NCBI RefSeq assembly: GCF_003149085.1
Contig: NZ_QGDT01000004.1
Coordinates: forward strand, 1 to 64,000
Direction: 5' to 3'
DNA length: 64,000 bases
From: Dyadobacter jejuensis
Lineage (GTDB): Bacteria > Bacteroidota > Bacteroidia > Cytophagales > Spirosomataceae
Shown: one piece after another, positions 27,372 through 35,220 of the stretch
Position numbering within the stretch: the first letter of the stretch is position 1
Layout: each line of letters opens with the position of its first letter
The notes under the pieces: model-generated
Told to the model about the DNA's origin: nothing
Databases searched by the model: none
What the model saw: the letters and a program-made list of their open reading frames with translations, nothing else
Position numbers and translations under genes: made by a program

Positions 27372-28286
27372 ATGAAAGGAACTGGAAAACGAATTGAAGC
27401 GGTACTCGTGGTAGGCAATACCCTTTTGACACAAGGGATTATCGCTTGCTTGAGCAATGGAGGATGTAAAGTGAGCTTGGTGTCCCAGGTATCGGCAATA
27501 GGAAAGCTGCAGGGTGATGAGCACTATGATCTGGCGATATTGGTAACTAAGGAGGACTTGGCGGCTAAGCAGCTAATGATTGAAGAGGTACAAAGCGTGT
27601 TAGCGCCCCGTACTCCCATCGCCATAAACATGGAGTCGATAGGCCTAGACCAGCTCCAAAGGGCTAGCGATTCTCCCCATCTTCTGCTCGGGTTGAACTG
27701 GACGGAACCGGCAGATCTTACCTATTTTCTCGAAATCATTGTAAACGATACCACCGACGACGGTCTTGTAGAGGGTTTACTTCAAGTGGCCGTCGAAGAT
27801 TGGCAGAAGGATCCTTATGTAATACGCGCTGGCCATGGGATACGTATGCCCCTGCTAGCCGCTATGATTAGAGAGGCGTTTTATTTGGTATCGAATGGCT
27901 ATGCTACTGTTCAGGATATCGATAGGGCCTGTCGGAATGATGCGGGCTATTATCTGCCCTATGCCGGAAATCTCCGATATATGGACTTAATGGGTACTTA
28001 TGCCTACGGGATGGTGATGAAAGATTTGAATCCCGAGCTTTCTACCGACTTGGTCATGCCCCAATTTTTCCAGCAGATGATGGATAATAAAGAGTGGGGC
28101 ATGGAAACGGGAAAGGGGTTTTATGAGTACAGCCCCTCGGAAGGCGAACAATGGAAGTTGTTATTAAAGCGTTTTAGTCATCAGGTCAAAGAACTTATTG
28201 ATAAATATCCTTTTGGTCAGGAAGAGCTCCCCAAAATAGACCCTTTACCAACAGAAAATCATAAAAGAGAGCATCGATATGAATAG
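27372..28286 (+). CDS. 3-hydroxyacyl-CoA dehydrogenase-like protein lacking catalytic motifs
   Basis: A 304-residue paralogue of the 25008-25994 product. The C-terminal domain is well kept (GYATVQDIDRACRNDAGYYL, METGKGFYEY). In the N-terminal half the glycine motif is replaced by VGNTLLTQGII, GTNTS by INMES, and the catalytic His of HFAEPA by Asn in LNWTEPADLTYFLEI. It therefore looks like a pseudoenzyme that may pair with the intact copy or bind the same ligand. The frame is clean and codon use is normal, so it is under selection rather than decaying. It overlaps the dipeptidase gene by 8 bases. Confidence 0.8.
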   Translation: MKGTGKRIEAVLVVGNTLLTQGIIACLSNGGCKVSLVSQVSAIGKLQGDEHYDLAILVTKEDLAAKQLMIEEVQSVLAPRTPIAINMESIGLDQLQRASDSPHLLLGLNWTEPADLTYFLEIIVNDTTDDGLVEGLLQVAVEDWQKDPYVIRAGHGIRMPLLAAMIREAFYLVSNGYATVQDIDRACRNDAGYYLPYAGNLRYMDLMGTYAYGMVMKDLNPELSTDLVMPQFFQQMMDNKEWGMETGKGFYEYSPSEGEQWKLLLKRFSHQVKELIDKYPFGQEELPKIDPLPTENHKREHRYE

Positions 28287-29358
28287 ACTTATCTTTGATG
28301 CGCATCTGGATCTGTCCATGAATGCCATTGAGTGGAATAGAGATCTTACGCAACCACTGGTCGATATTAGGCAAAGGGAGATGAATATGTCCGATAAAAA
28401 TGATCGTGGAAAGGGGACGGTATGCTTACCAGAACTTCGAAAAGGGAATATTGGTCTGGTAGTAGCTACCCAGCTGGCTCGTTTTACGCCGAAAGGGAGT
28501 GGCCTGTCGGGATGGAACTCCCCACAACAGGCATGGGCAATGACCCAGGCCCAGTTAGCATGGTATAAGGAAATGGAGGCCCTAGGGGAAATGGTGCAGA
28601 TTACCGACTTACCATCCTTAGAGGCGCATTTAGCCTTATGGAAGGATGAGTCCGTTGCCAACGACACGAAGCCCATTGGGTATATTTTAAGCCTCGAAGG
28701 GGCCGATTCTCTGGTCGACGTTTCCTATCTTCAACGTGCCTACGATCATGGTTTGAGGGCCTTAGGTCTATCTCATTTTGGGCCGGGACGATACGCCCCT
28801 GGTACCAAAATGCAAGGACCATTAGAACCTGCTGCTTACGACTTGATGCGAGAGATGTCTCGGTTAAATATGATTTTGGATATGACGCATCTCACCGACG
28901 AGGGCTTCGATCAGGTATTGAACTTTTATGAGGGGCCCATATGGTCCAGTCACCATAATGTACGTAAAATTGTACCCAACCAACGCCAACTAAACGACCG
29001 GCAAATCGAACAGCTTATCGAACGTGGGGCAGTAATAGGCGGGATGCTCGATTGCTGGGCCATGGATGTGCGGTTTATCGATATGGTGTCGGATCCCTGG
29101 CAGTTGGACATCAAGCTGGAGCAGCTCGTAGATCATTGGGATCATATCTGTCAAATAGCGGGCAATAGTTACCATGTGGCCATTGGCAGCGACCTGGATG
29201 GTATTTTTGGAACCGAGCAGTCGCCTTGGGATCTTAATTCTATAGCCGATTTACAAAAATTCGAAAGCATCCTGAGCAATAGGGGCTATACTGACCAGGA
29301 TATAGATAATATTTTTAGTGAGAACTGGCTCCGGTTTCTTAGGAAGGCCTGGAGTTGA
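28279..29358 (+). CDS. Membrane-dipeptidase family protein (peptidase M19)
   Basis: A 359-residue zinc amidohydrolase. Metal ligands are visible: HLD in FDAHLDLS, Glu in LSLEGADSL, His in LGLSHFGPGRYA or DMTHLT, and HH in SSHHNVRKI, with the Asp in GSDLDG. M19 enzymes hydrolyse dipeptides, often with a D-residue or dehydro-residue at the C-terminal side. There is no signal peptide, so it is cytoplasmic. ATG 28279 overlaps the previous stop, suggesting translational coupling. Its presence with RidA and a PLP enzyme implies that the pathway releases an amino compound from an amide bond. Confidence 0.88.
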   Translation: MNRLIFDAHLDLSMNAIEWNRDLTQPLVDIRQREMNMSDKNDRGKGTVCLPELRKGNIGLVVATQLARFTPKGSGLSGWNSPQQAWAMTQAQLAWYKEMEALGEMVQITDLPSLEAHLALWKDESVANDTKPIGYILSLEGADSLVDVSYLQRAYDHGLRALGLSHFGPGRYAPGTKMQGPLEPAAYDLMREMSRLNMILDMTHLTDEGFDQVLNFYEGPIWSSHHNVRKIVPNQRQLNDRQIEQLIERGAVIGGMLDCWAMDVRFIDMVSDPWQLDIKLEQLVDHWDHICQIAGNSYHVAIGSDLDGIFGTEQSPWDLNSIADLQKFESILSNRGYTDQDIDNIFSENWLRFLRKAWS

Positions 29359-29391
29359 AATTTAAATCCGTTATTAAAAGTGGTGCAAACT

Positions 29392-30771
29392 ATGAGCCCA
29401 TCCAACCATTCCACACTTTACGCTGGAGCCGCACAAGTCAAAACTACCCCCGTATTGGGAACCCGTATTAATGGAGACTTCGTCACCCATTATGCTACCC
29501 AAATCCATGATGACCTCTTCTCGAAGGCGTTGGTCTTTAAACAAGGAGCTACGCATTTGGCTTTTGTGATGGTCGATATCTGTATTATGCCCAAGGATTT
29601 TGTCGATTCGGTGAAGGCCGAAATAACGAAGGCTACCGGAATATTGGGATCAAATATTCTGATAGCGAGTACCCATACGCATGCAGCTGGGGCCGTGGCC
29701 GAGGTGCATTTGGGGGCTGCCGACTTGGCTTATACTAAACGGCTACCGGGGCTCATCGTAGCATCGGTACAGCAAGCCCTCCAAAGGCTAGCGCCTGCCC
29801 AGGTGGCTTTCGGCCACATAGTAGCTCCTGAGCACCTCCGTTGTCGCCGCTATGAAATGGTTCCCGATTATCAACCGCTCAATCCGGTTACGGGTGGGCT
29901 CGATGCGGTCAAAACCAATCCCTTTGGGGATGAGGATTCTATCAGAAAGAGTATTGCTCCTACCGACCCAGGTTTAGGGTATCTGGCTGTAAAAGGATTG
30001 GATGGCTCCTGGATAAGCCTTTTGGCTAATTATTCCTTACATTATGTTGGCGACTGGCCCAACGGGACCATATCGGCCGACTATTTCGGCGTTTTCTCTA
30101 AGGAAATGGCCCATCTACTGCAAGCCGATGCGGACTTTGTGGGCATGATGAGCAACGGGACGAGTGGAGATGTAAATATTTGGGACTTTCAGGACAATAC
30201 CGGCTATCCACTAGGTCATTTTGAAAAGAGTGATTTTATAGGAAAAGACCTGGCCAAGCGCGTATCGGAATCAATTCCTGACCTGGCCTGGCAAACCAAC
30301 GCTTGCTTAGAAGCCTTGCTTGAAGTGCCCGCGATACCCATTATTAAGCCTGACTCCCAGGCCGTAGCGGCCGCCAAGGAGTTGCTGATAGGAACCGATT
30401 TTAGGAGTATACAACCAACAGCCGCCGGATTACGAAAAATTTATGCCCGAGAACAGATCCTTTTGAATGAGCTAGCTCCCACCCGAGATTGCCCTGTCCA
30501 GGCCTTTCGCATTGGGGATGGGATAATCGGTGCCCTAGCTGGAGAGTTCTTCTCGGAAACAGGGTTGTATCTAAAGAACCAAGCTCCGGTAAATAGCTAT
30601 TTTACAATTACCATGGCCAATGGAAATGTGGGTTACGTGCCTCCTGCTCGGGAAAAGATGCTAGGAGGATACGAAACTTGGCTATGCCGATATAGCTGTT
30701 TGGAGCCGGATGCAGAGGCTACCATTAGGACCACCTTAAAAGGACTCATTGATAACCTCTCTTTGGGATAA
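29392..30771 (+). CDS. Neutral/alkaline ceramidase-like hydrolase (copy 2, no signal peptide)
   Basis: About 459 residues from ATG 29392 (GTG at 29380 is an alternative). AAQVKTTPVLGT, STHTHAAGAV, LANYSLHYVGDWP, GTSGDVN and TITMANGNVGYVP match the ceramidase N-terminal-domain family, with the His pairs in the expected order. Unlike the 13505-14998 copy, there is no signal peptide, so this one probably acts in the cytoplasm. The likely reaction is hydrolysis of an amide or ester; ceramide itself is not implied. Last gene of the ridA operon, converging on the AraC gene with only 15 bases between them. Confidence 0.75.
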   Translation: MSPSNHSTLYAGAAQVKTTPVLGTRINGDFVTHYATQIHDDLFSKALVFKQGATHLAFVMVDICIMPKDFVDSVKAEITKATGILGSNILIASTHTHAAGAVAEVHLGAADLAYTKRLPGLIVASVQQALQRLAPAQVAFGHIVAPEHLRCRRYEMVPDYQPLNPVTGGLDAVKTNPFGDEDSIRKSIAPTDPGLGYLAVKGLDGSWISLLANYSLHYVGDWPNGTISADYFGVFSKEMAHLLQADADFVGMMSNGTSGDVNIWDFQDNTGYPLGHFEKSDFIGKDLAKRVSESIPDLAWQTNACLEALLEVPAIPIIKPDSQAVAAAKELLIGTDFRSIQPTAAGLRKIYAREQILLNELAPTRDCPVQAFRIGDGIIGALAGEFFSETGLYLKNQAPVNSYFTITMANGNVGYVPPAREKMLGGYETWLCRYSCLEPDAEATIRTTLKGLIDNLSLG

Positions 30772-30786
30772 ATCTAATATTATTTT

Positions 30787-31683
30787 TCACCTGGTGGTGC
30801 CTGAAGGAATGTTACTTTCAGGCACAATTAAAGTCTTGCGATAATGGCTGGGGGTCATGTTTTTTAGCTTCTTAAACTGTCGGTTGAAGTTGGCTAGGTT
30901 GTTATATCCACATTCGTAGGCGATTTCTACAACATTTCGATCATTCATAGAAAGTAGTTTACAAGCATGGCCTATTCGTACCGTAGTGAGGTATTCTACG
31001 AAGGTTACTCGAAATTGTTCCTTAAAAAAATTACAAAATGCAGTGACGCCCATTCCACCCACAGAAGCAATTTCCGAGAGGCTAATATCCTTATCGAAAT
31101 TTTCCATGATATAGCCGGTTATTTTTTTGAATCGGTCGGAAGAGTCGTAGTGAAAGTTCTGCACGAAACGAGGGCTGGCTAGCAGGTCATACTCCGCGGT
31201 ATGAGCCATGATATCGAAGATTAATAGGAGGTCCGATAATCTTTGTAAACCCGTCTTATCGGGCATATCTCTGATTATTTTATTGATTTTATTCCTTGTC
31301 TCACCTTGAAGGGCCATTCCACGATCCGCTAGTTTGAGTACTTTTTTGAAATGGTCCATTTCGGGGATGTTCATAAACTCCTCCCCCAAAAAATCGTCAG
31401 TAAAGTGTATCACCAATGCATCCGCTTCTTCGGGCCCCTGCTGTTGGTAAATTGGGTCGTTGACCCATACATGGGGTAGAAGAGATCCCATGAATACAAG
31501 GTCGTCTTCTTCGAAATACCCAATATGGTCGCCTACCATCCGTTTACCCGTACTTTTGTTGACCAATACAAATTCATAATGGGAATGGTAATGCCATGGA
31601 GCCGGGAAAAAATCACCCTTTTCCCGGAAAACAATAAATGACTTGTCTACGTCTTGTGGTAAGTGAAATTCTACTGCTTTCAT
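30787..31683 (-). CDS. AraC-family transcriptional regulator with N-terminal cupin domain
   Basis: A 298-residue regulator. Residues 1-150 form a cupin sensor (PAPWHYHSHYEFVLVNKSTG, with metal- or ligand-binding type histidines). The C-terminal 100 residues carry two helix-turn-helix units (ISLSEIASVGGMGVTAFCNF and VEIAYECGYNNLANFNRQFK, ending MTPSHYRK). It closes the catabolic cluster on the opposite strand. The bipartite sites before susC, the aldolase gene and ridA have the 21-bp direct-repeat spacing expected for this family, and the first half recurs about 75 bases upstream of its own start. I infer that it activates the cluster in response to a pathway intermediate. Confidence 0.93.
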   Translation of the reverse strand: MKAVEFHLPQDVDKSFIVFREKGDFFPAPWHYHSHYEFVLVNKSTGKRMVGDHIGYFEEDDLVFMGSLLPHVWVNDPIYQQQGPEEADALVIHFTDDFLGEEFMNIPEMDHFKKVLKLADRGMALQGETRNKINKIIRDMPDKTGLQRLSDLLLIFDIMAHTAEYDLLASPRFVQNFHYDSSDRFKKITGYIMENFDKDISLSEIASVGGMGVTAFCNFFKEQFRVTFVEYLTTVRIGHACKLLSMNDRNVVEIAYECGYNNLANFNRQFKKLKNMTPSHYRKTLIVPESNIPSGTTR

Positions 31684-31755
31684 GATACTACTAAATTGGT
31701 GGGTTTCTTTTTTGCCTAATTAAGGTAATATAAATTTTGATAACTATCCAAAAAT

Positions 31756-31790
31756 GTGAAAGATAGTATCAGTATTGCCTATTTTTGTAG
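31756..31790 (+). promoter_or_regulatory. Partial AraC-type site upstream of the regulator gene
   Basis: GTGAAAGATAGTATCAGT at 31756-31773 is identical to 20767-20784. Eighteen bases after its ATAGTAT core lies ATTTTTGTAG, which keeps only AT....GTAG of the second half-site. A TATTTTTG octamer at 31780-31787 points away from the araC-type gene and no gene follows it. Most simply this is an autoregulatory site. Confidence 0.5.
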
Positions 31791-31809
31791 CAAAAGAGGG
31801 CCCATTGGT

Positions 31810-31844
31810 GACGTGGATACGCCCCGTGGCGATGTACCCACGTC
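31810..31844 (-). terminator. Hairpin downstream of the flavodoxin-like gene
   Basis: GACGTGG (31810-31816) pairs with CCACGTC (31838-31844), with a small CGCC/GGCG stem inside the loop. On the minus strand it lies 26 bases after the stop of the 31871-32614 gene, but no good T-tract follows immediately, so termination is only likely. Confidence 0.4.
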
Positions 31845-31870
31845 TTTACCAGTAGCTCCTTGCTTTCTAC

Positions 31871-32614
31871 CTACCGATATTCAGGGTTGGGGTTGTCATG
31901 ACGTATTTGGTCCCACTGGCTGCGCTGGTTGCCGTGGGCAGGGTACCCCTGCTTGAGCATTTTGGCCAAATGCATCAGGTTCCAGGTCATAAAGGTGGTA
32001 TTTCGGGTGGTGAAATCGTTCTTTAGACCTCCTCCAGGTTCGTCTAGGTAAGAGGGGCCTGGTCCTGCTTCGCCTATCCAACCCGCATCGGCCTGGGGTG
32101 GTATGCTATATCCTAGGTGCTGCAAGCTATACAGCAGGTTCATGGAGCAATGTTTGATCCCGTCTTCATTTCCGGTAATAATGCACCCACCCACCTTGCC
32201 ATAATAGGCGTATTGGCCTTTTTCGTTCAATATTCCCGAATTGGCATATAGTCTTTCTATGGCCAGAGTTGCTACCGACGATTTTTCCCCCAGCCATATA
32301 GGGGAGCCTATTACCAGGATATCGGCCTCCATTACTTGCTTTTGAATGTCCGGCCATTCGTCCACATCCCACCCATGCTCGGTCATGTCGGGTTGTACTC
32401 CATAGGCAATCTGGTGGTCCACCACCCTGATCATTTTGGTGTTTATACGGTTGGCCTCCATAATGCGTTGCGACATGGTCATTAAGCCTTCTGTATTCGA
32501 AATATCGGGTGACTTCTTTAGGGTACAGTTTAGGAAAACGGCCAACAAATTTGAGAAATCAGTTTCGTTTTCCTCGTTCCATTTTTTTTGAATGGTGTTT
32601 AGTTGCATTTTCAT
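31871..32614 (-). CDS. Flavodoxin-like NAD(P)H-dependent oxidoreductase
   Basis: A 247-residue flavodoxin-fold protein. VFLNCTLKKSPDISNTEGL is the FMN phosphate-binding loop, ILVIGSPIWLGEKSSVATLA the second flavin loop, and GGCIITGNEDG the third. This is the NADPH-dependent FMN reductase / NAD(P)H-dependent oxidoreductase group, with a C-terminal extension (MTWNLMHLAKMLKQGYPAHG). Cytoplasmic. It is transcribed alone, divergent from the GAF gene. Not obviously tied to the catabolic cluster. Confidence 0.85.
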   Translation of the reverse strand: MKMQLNTIQKKWNEENETDFSNLLAVFLNCTLKKSPDISNTEGLMTMSQRIMEANRINTKMIRVVDHQIAYGVQPDMTEHGWDVDEWPDIQKQVMEADILVIGSPIWLGEKSSVATLAIERLYANSGILNEKGQYAYYGKVGGCIITGNEDGIKHCSMNLLYSLQHLGYSIPPQADAGWIGEAGPGPSYLDEPGGGLKNDFTTRNTTFMTWNLMHLAKMLKQGYPAHGNQRSQWDQIRHDNPNPEYR

Positions 32615-32786
32615 AGTGTATAGAATTTATTAGATTTTTATAATAACCCGGAACGGGTCCATATAAGTTAAGATAAGAAATTATAAACGGTCGATCGGAT
32701 GAAGGAAAGGGATATCCTCGGTGATCAATATAAAAAATTGGTTCAAAAACTATTCCTATGGGCGGTATGGTCAGGATAAAGCTGGA

Positions 32787-32794
32787 TAACTTTG
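32787..32794 (+). promoter_or_regulatory. -7 promoter element for the GAF / HD-PycTM pair
   Basis: TAACTTTG, an exact TAnnTTTG match, 48 bases before the ATG at 32842. No clear -33 TTTG at the expected distance. Confidence 0.5.
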
Positions 32795-32841
32795 AACTTT
32801 CTAAGGTTAGTATTCCTTATAAACTACATACTGAACGATAG

Positions 32842-35220
32842 ATGAAAACACATATACTTCATATAGCAGATCAAAAAAATATTCCCTCCACTTCCTTGCA
32901 TCTGAATTCCACTATTTCTTTTACCAAGATTATCCAGGAAATTCGCAAACGGGTAAATCCGCAGGGTGCTGCCGATATGGACCCTTTAATGATGCGGTTG
33001 AAGCAATTGACAGACGAGCCTCGATTTGTGCAGCCCATGACCCTGGAAGAAACCGGAGAATTTCCTCTTCAAATGGCTCATATTTATCGGATGTTGGTGC
33101 CTGGTCTGGCTCGGGAGGAAGACAATCTCATAGCATTTTGTCCCCCTTTGGAACCTACGGTGTTCTATGGTACCGACGCATTTTACGATTTGATGATGGA
33201 TAAAAGCTTTGAAAGGCTCAATTGTCAAGTCATAGAGGACTGTTCGACCCTGTCCAAAGATTATGTCCGACTGGTATATTCGGTGATCTTAGAGAAACTG
33301 TATGGGTTTCCGCCTATTCCACAGGCGTTGCAAACAATTTCGATCATCGATGAGTGTACTGGCTTACCCAGGTACTACCGAGTCAATATTGATAATTCTT
33401 ATGTCGACGTTTCGCCAATAGGGGAATTGCCGCTTTTTAATTTGGAACGCCTTCGCAAGGGATGGCAGGAGAAATTGGATCCATCGGTGATTTTAGAGGT
33501 GCTCCCCTTGTCTCTGTTTACCTTCGATGGCTTTTCTATTTTATCACTTACCGATATTACCATCGACTATGCCCAAGAAGAACTTAAGAATATACTCATC
33601 AATAGGGATAGGGGCAATGCAGAAGCCCAATATCATCAAATAACTGGTTCTTTACGAACTTTGGTAGGGTCTCCCCATATCGAGTTCGACCTTATTCCGC
33701 TAATACGGGTCAATAACCGGCTGATTATCAACCCATCGACCATAAGGACCAGTCCCATTCACCATCGATTAGTGGAGGCGGGGTACCCCGAAAATAAGCT
33801 ACAAGAACTGGGAGAAGAATATTTTGACCATCCCGAACTACTATTTATGCCCACTATGCAAGTGGACGATAGCAGTCCGGAGTATCTGCAAATATTTAAA
33901 TCGGTAGGAGTCAATTCCTTTGCTTTAATGCCTGTTTATTGCAGTAGGGAACTAGTGGGGATACTGAATATCTACGCTAATAAAGATGGAGAGGTAAACG
34001 AAGCCGTGATGGCCAAATTGGACTTGATAATGCCTTTGGCCGAACAAATTCTTCAGAAGGATATCTTAGCCTTTAACCGCCGCCTCGATGAGGTGATCAA
34101 GGACGAATTCACCTCCTTACAGGATTCGGTAGAATGGAAGTTTAAAGAAGTGGCCTGGGACTTTCTGAAACATGAGGGAGAACCCCAAGAGCCTGGAAAA
34201 AAACGACTTCAAAAAATAAACTTTAAGGATGTGTTTCCTCTTTATGGGGCTATAGATATTCGGAACTCTACACTGGAGAGAGGGGATGCGCTTCAGGCAG
34301 ACTTGGAAATTCAGTTTGCAGCGCTCATTAACACCCTCACCCTGATTGGTAAAAGGGCAGGGTTTGGACTAGCGGAAACGATGCTCTATAATGCCAGGAA
34401 TTTTATCGAAAAGATCAGGAATAACCGATCGGATAGCGATGAAGTACAGCTTCAATATTTTTTGGAGTCGGAACTGCATCCATTTTTAAGGCATTTTGAA
34501 AGTAAGGGCCAGGCCGACCAGCCACAGGATGAAATAGCTATCGCCATAGCCGATTATTTCGCTAGGATAGACGAGCAAAAGGGTGCAGCCTTCGCCAACA
34601 GAAGGGCACTCGAGGCGTCGATGGGGATGGTCAATACGGCCATTAACCAATACCTGGACCTGGTCAAAATAGAAGTTCAGCAGACTTATCCCATTTATTT
34701 TGAGAAATTCAGAACTGATGGGGTTGAGTACGATATTTATATAGGCCAATCGATAGCCCCAGAAAGGCCTTATAGCCCCCTATATCTTAAAAATATTCGG
34801 TTTTGGCAGTTGTCGTCTATGGCCGCTATCGGTAAGATGACCCACCATTTGGTGCCTTCAATGGAGAAGCCTCTGCATACTACTCAGTTGATCTTTATTC
34901 ATTCGGGAAGTATCGACATCGCCTTTCGAGACGATGAACGACGTTTCGATGTGGAGGGAGGTTATAATATCCGATATCAGGTCATAAAGAAACGAATAGA
35001 CAAGGTGCATATCCTACAGACGGGTGAGCGACTTACCCAACCAGGAAAAATAGCCTTGGTATATTTTAATGAAGATATATTAAAGGAATACTTGGCCTAT
35101 ATTAGTACTTTACAAAACCAGAATATTCTCTTAAATGATCTTGAACTATTGGAGTTGGAAGAATTACAAGGGGTAAATGGGCTGAAAGCTTTACGGGTCG
35201 GTATTAATTTTGAGCAATAA
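32842..35220 (+). CDS. GAF-domain protein with DIRNST region
   Basis: A 792-residue cytoplasmic protein without signal or membrane segments. Residues of about 283-410 form a GAF-like domain (FMPTMQVDDSS, VNSFALMPVYCSRELVGILN), preceded by a 280-residue N-terminal part I cannot assign. Near residue 464 PLYGAIDIRNSTLERGDALQ resembles the first metal-binding strand of class III nucleotidyl cyclases (DIRGST), but I cannot find the rest of a cyclase catalytic set. The C-terminal 200 residues are unassigned. The stop codon abuts the ATG of the HD-PycTM gene, implying one functional pair. Similar large GAF proteins occur widely in Bacteroidota with no known role. Confidence 0.65.
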   Translation: MKTHILHIADQKNIPSTSLHLNSTISFTKIIQEIRKRVNPQGAADMDPLMMRLKQLTDEPRFVQPMTLEETGEFPLQMAHIYRMLVPGLAREEDNLIAFCPPLEPTVFYGTDAFYDLMMDKSFERLNCQVIEDCSTLSKDYVRLVYSVILEKLYGFPPIPQALQTISIIDECTGLPRYYRVNIDNSYVDVSPIGELPLFNLERLRKGWQEKLDPSVILEVLPLSLFTFDGFSILSLTDITIDYAQEELKNILINRDRGNAEAQYHQITGSLRTLVGSPHIEFDLIPLIRVNNRLIINPSTIRTSPIHHRLVEAGYPENKLQELGEEYFDHPELLFMPTMQVDDSSPEYLQIFKSVGVNSFALMPVYCSRELVGILNIYANKDGEVNEAVMAKLDLIMPLAEQILQKDILAFNRRLDEVIKDEFTSLQDSVEWKFKEVAWDFLKHEGEPQEPGKKRLQKINFKDVFPLYGAIDIRNSTLERGDALQADLEIQFAALINTLTLIGKRAGFGLAETMLYNARNFIEKIRNNRSDSDEVQLQYFLESELHPFLRHFESKGQADQPQDEIAIAIADYFARIDEQKGAAFANRRALEASMGMVNTAINQYLDLVKIEVQQTYPIYFEKFRTDGVEYDIYIGQSIAPERPYSPLYLKNIRFWQLSSMAAIGKMTHHLVPSMEKPLHTTQLIFIHSGSIDIAFRDDERRFDVEGGYNIRYQVIKKRIDKVHILQTGERLTQPGKIALVYFNEDILKEYLAYISTLQNQNILLNDLELLELEELQGVNGLKALRVGINFEQ

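Noticed and set aside
31756-31956. 66-residue plus ORF upstream of the araC-type gene
   Set aside because: Covers the regulatory 18-mer and the hairpin at 31810 and runs into the 3' end of the flavodoxin-like gene; composition is not protein-like.
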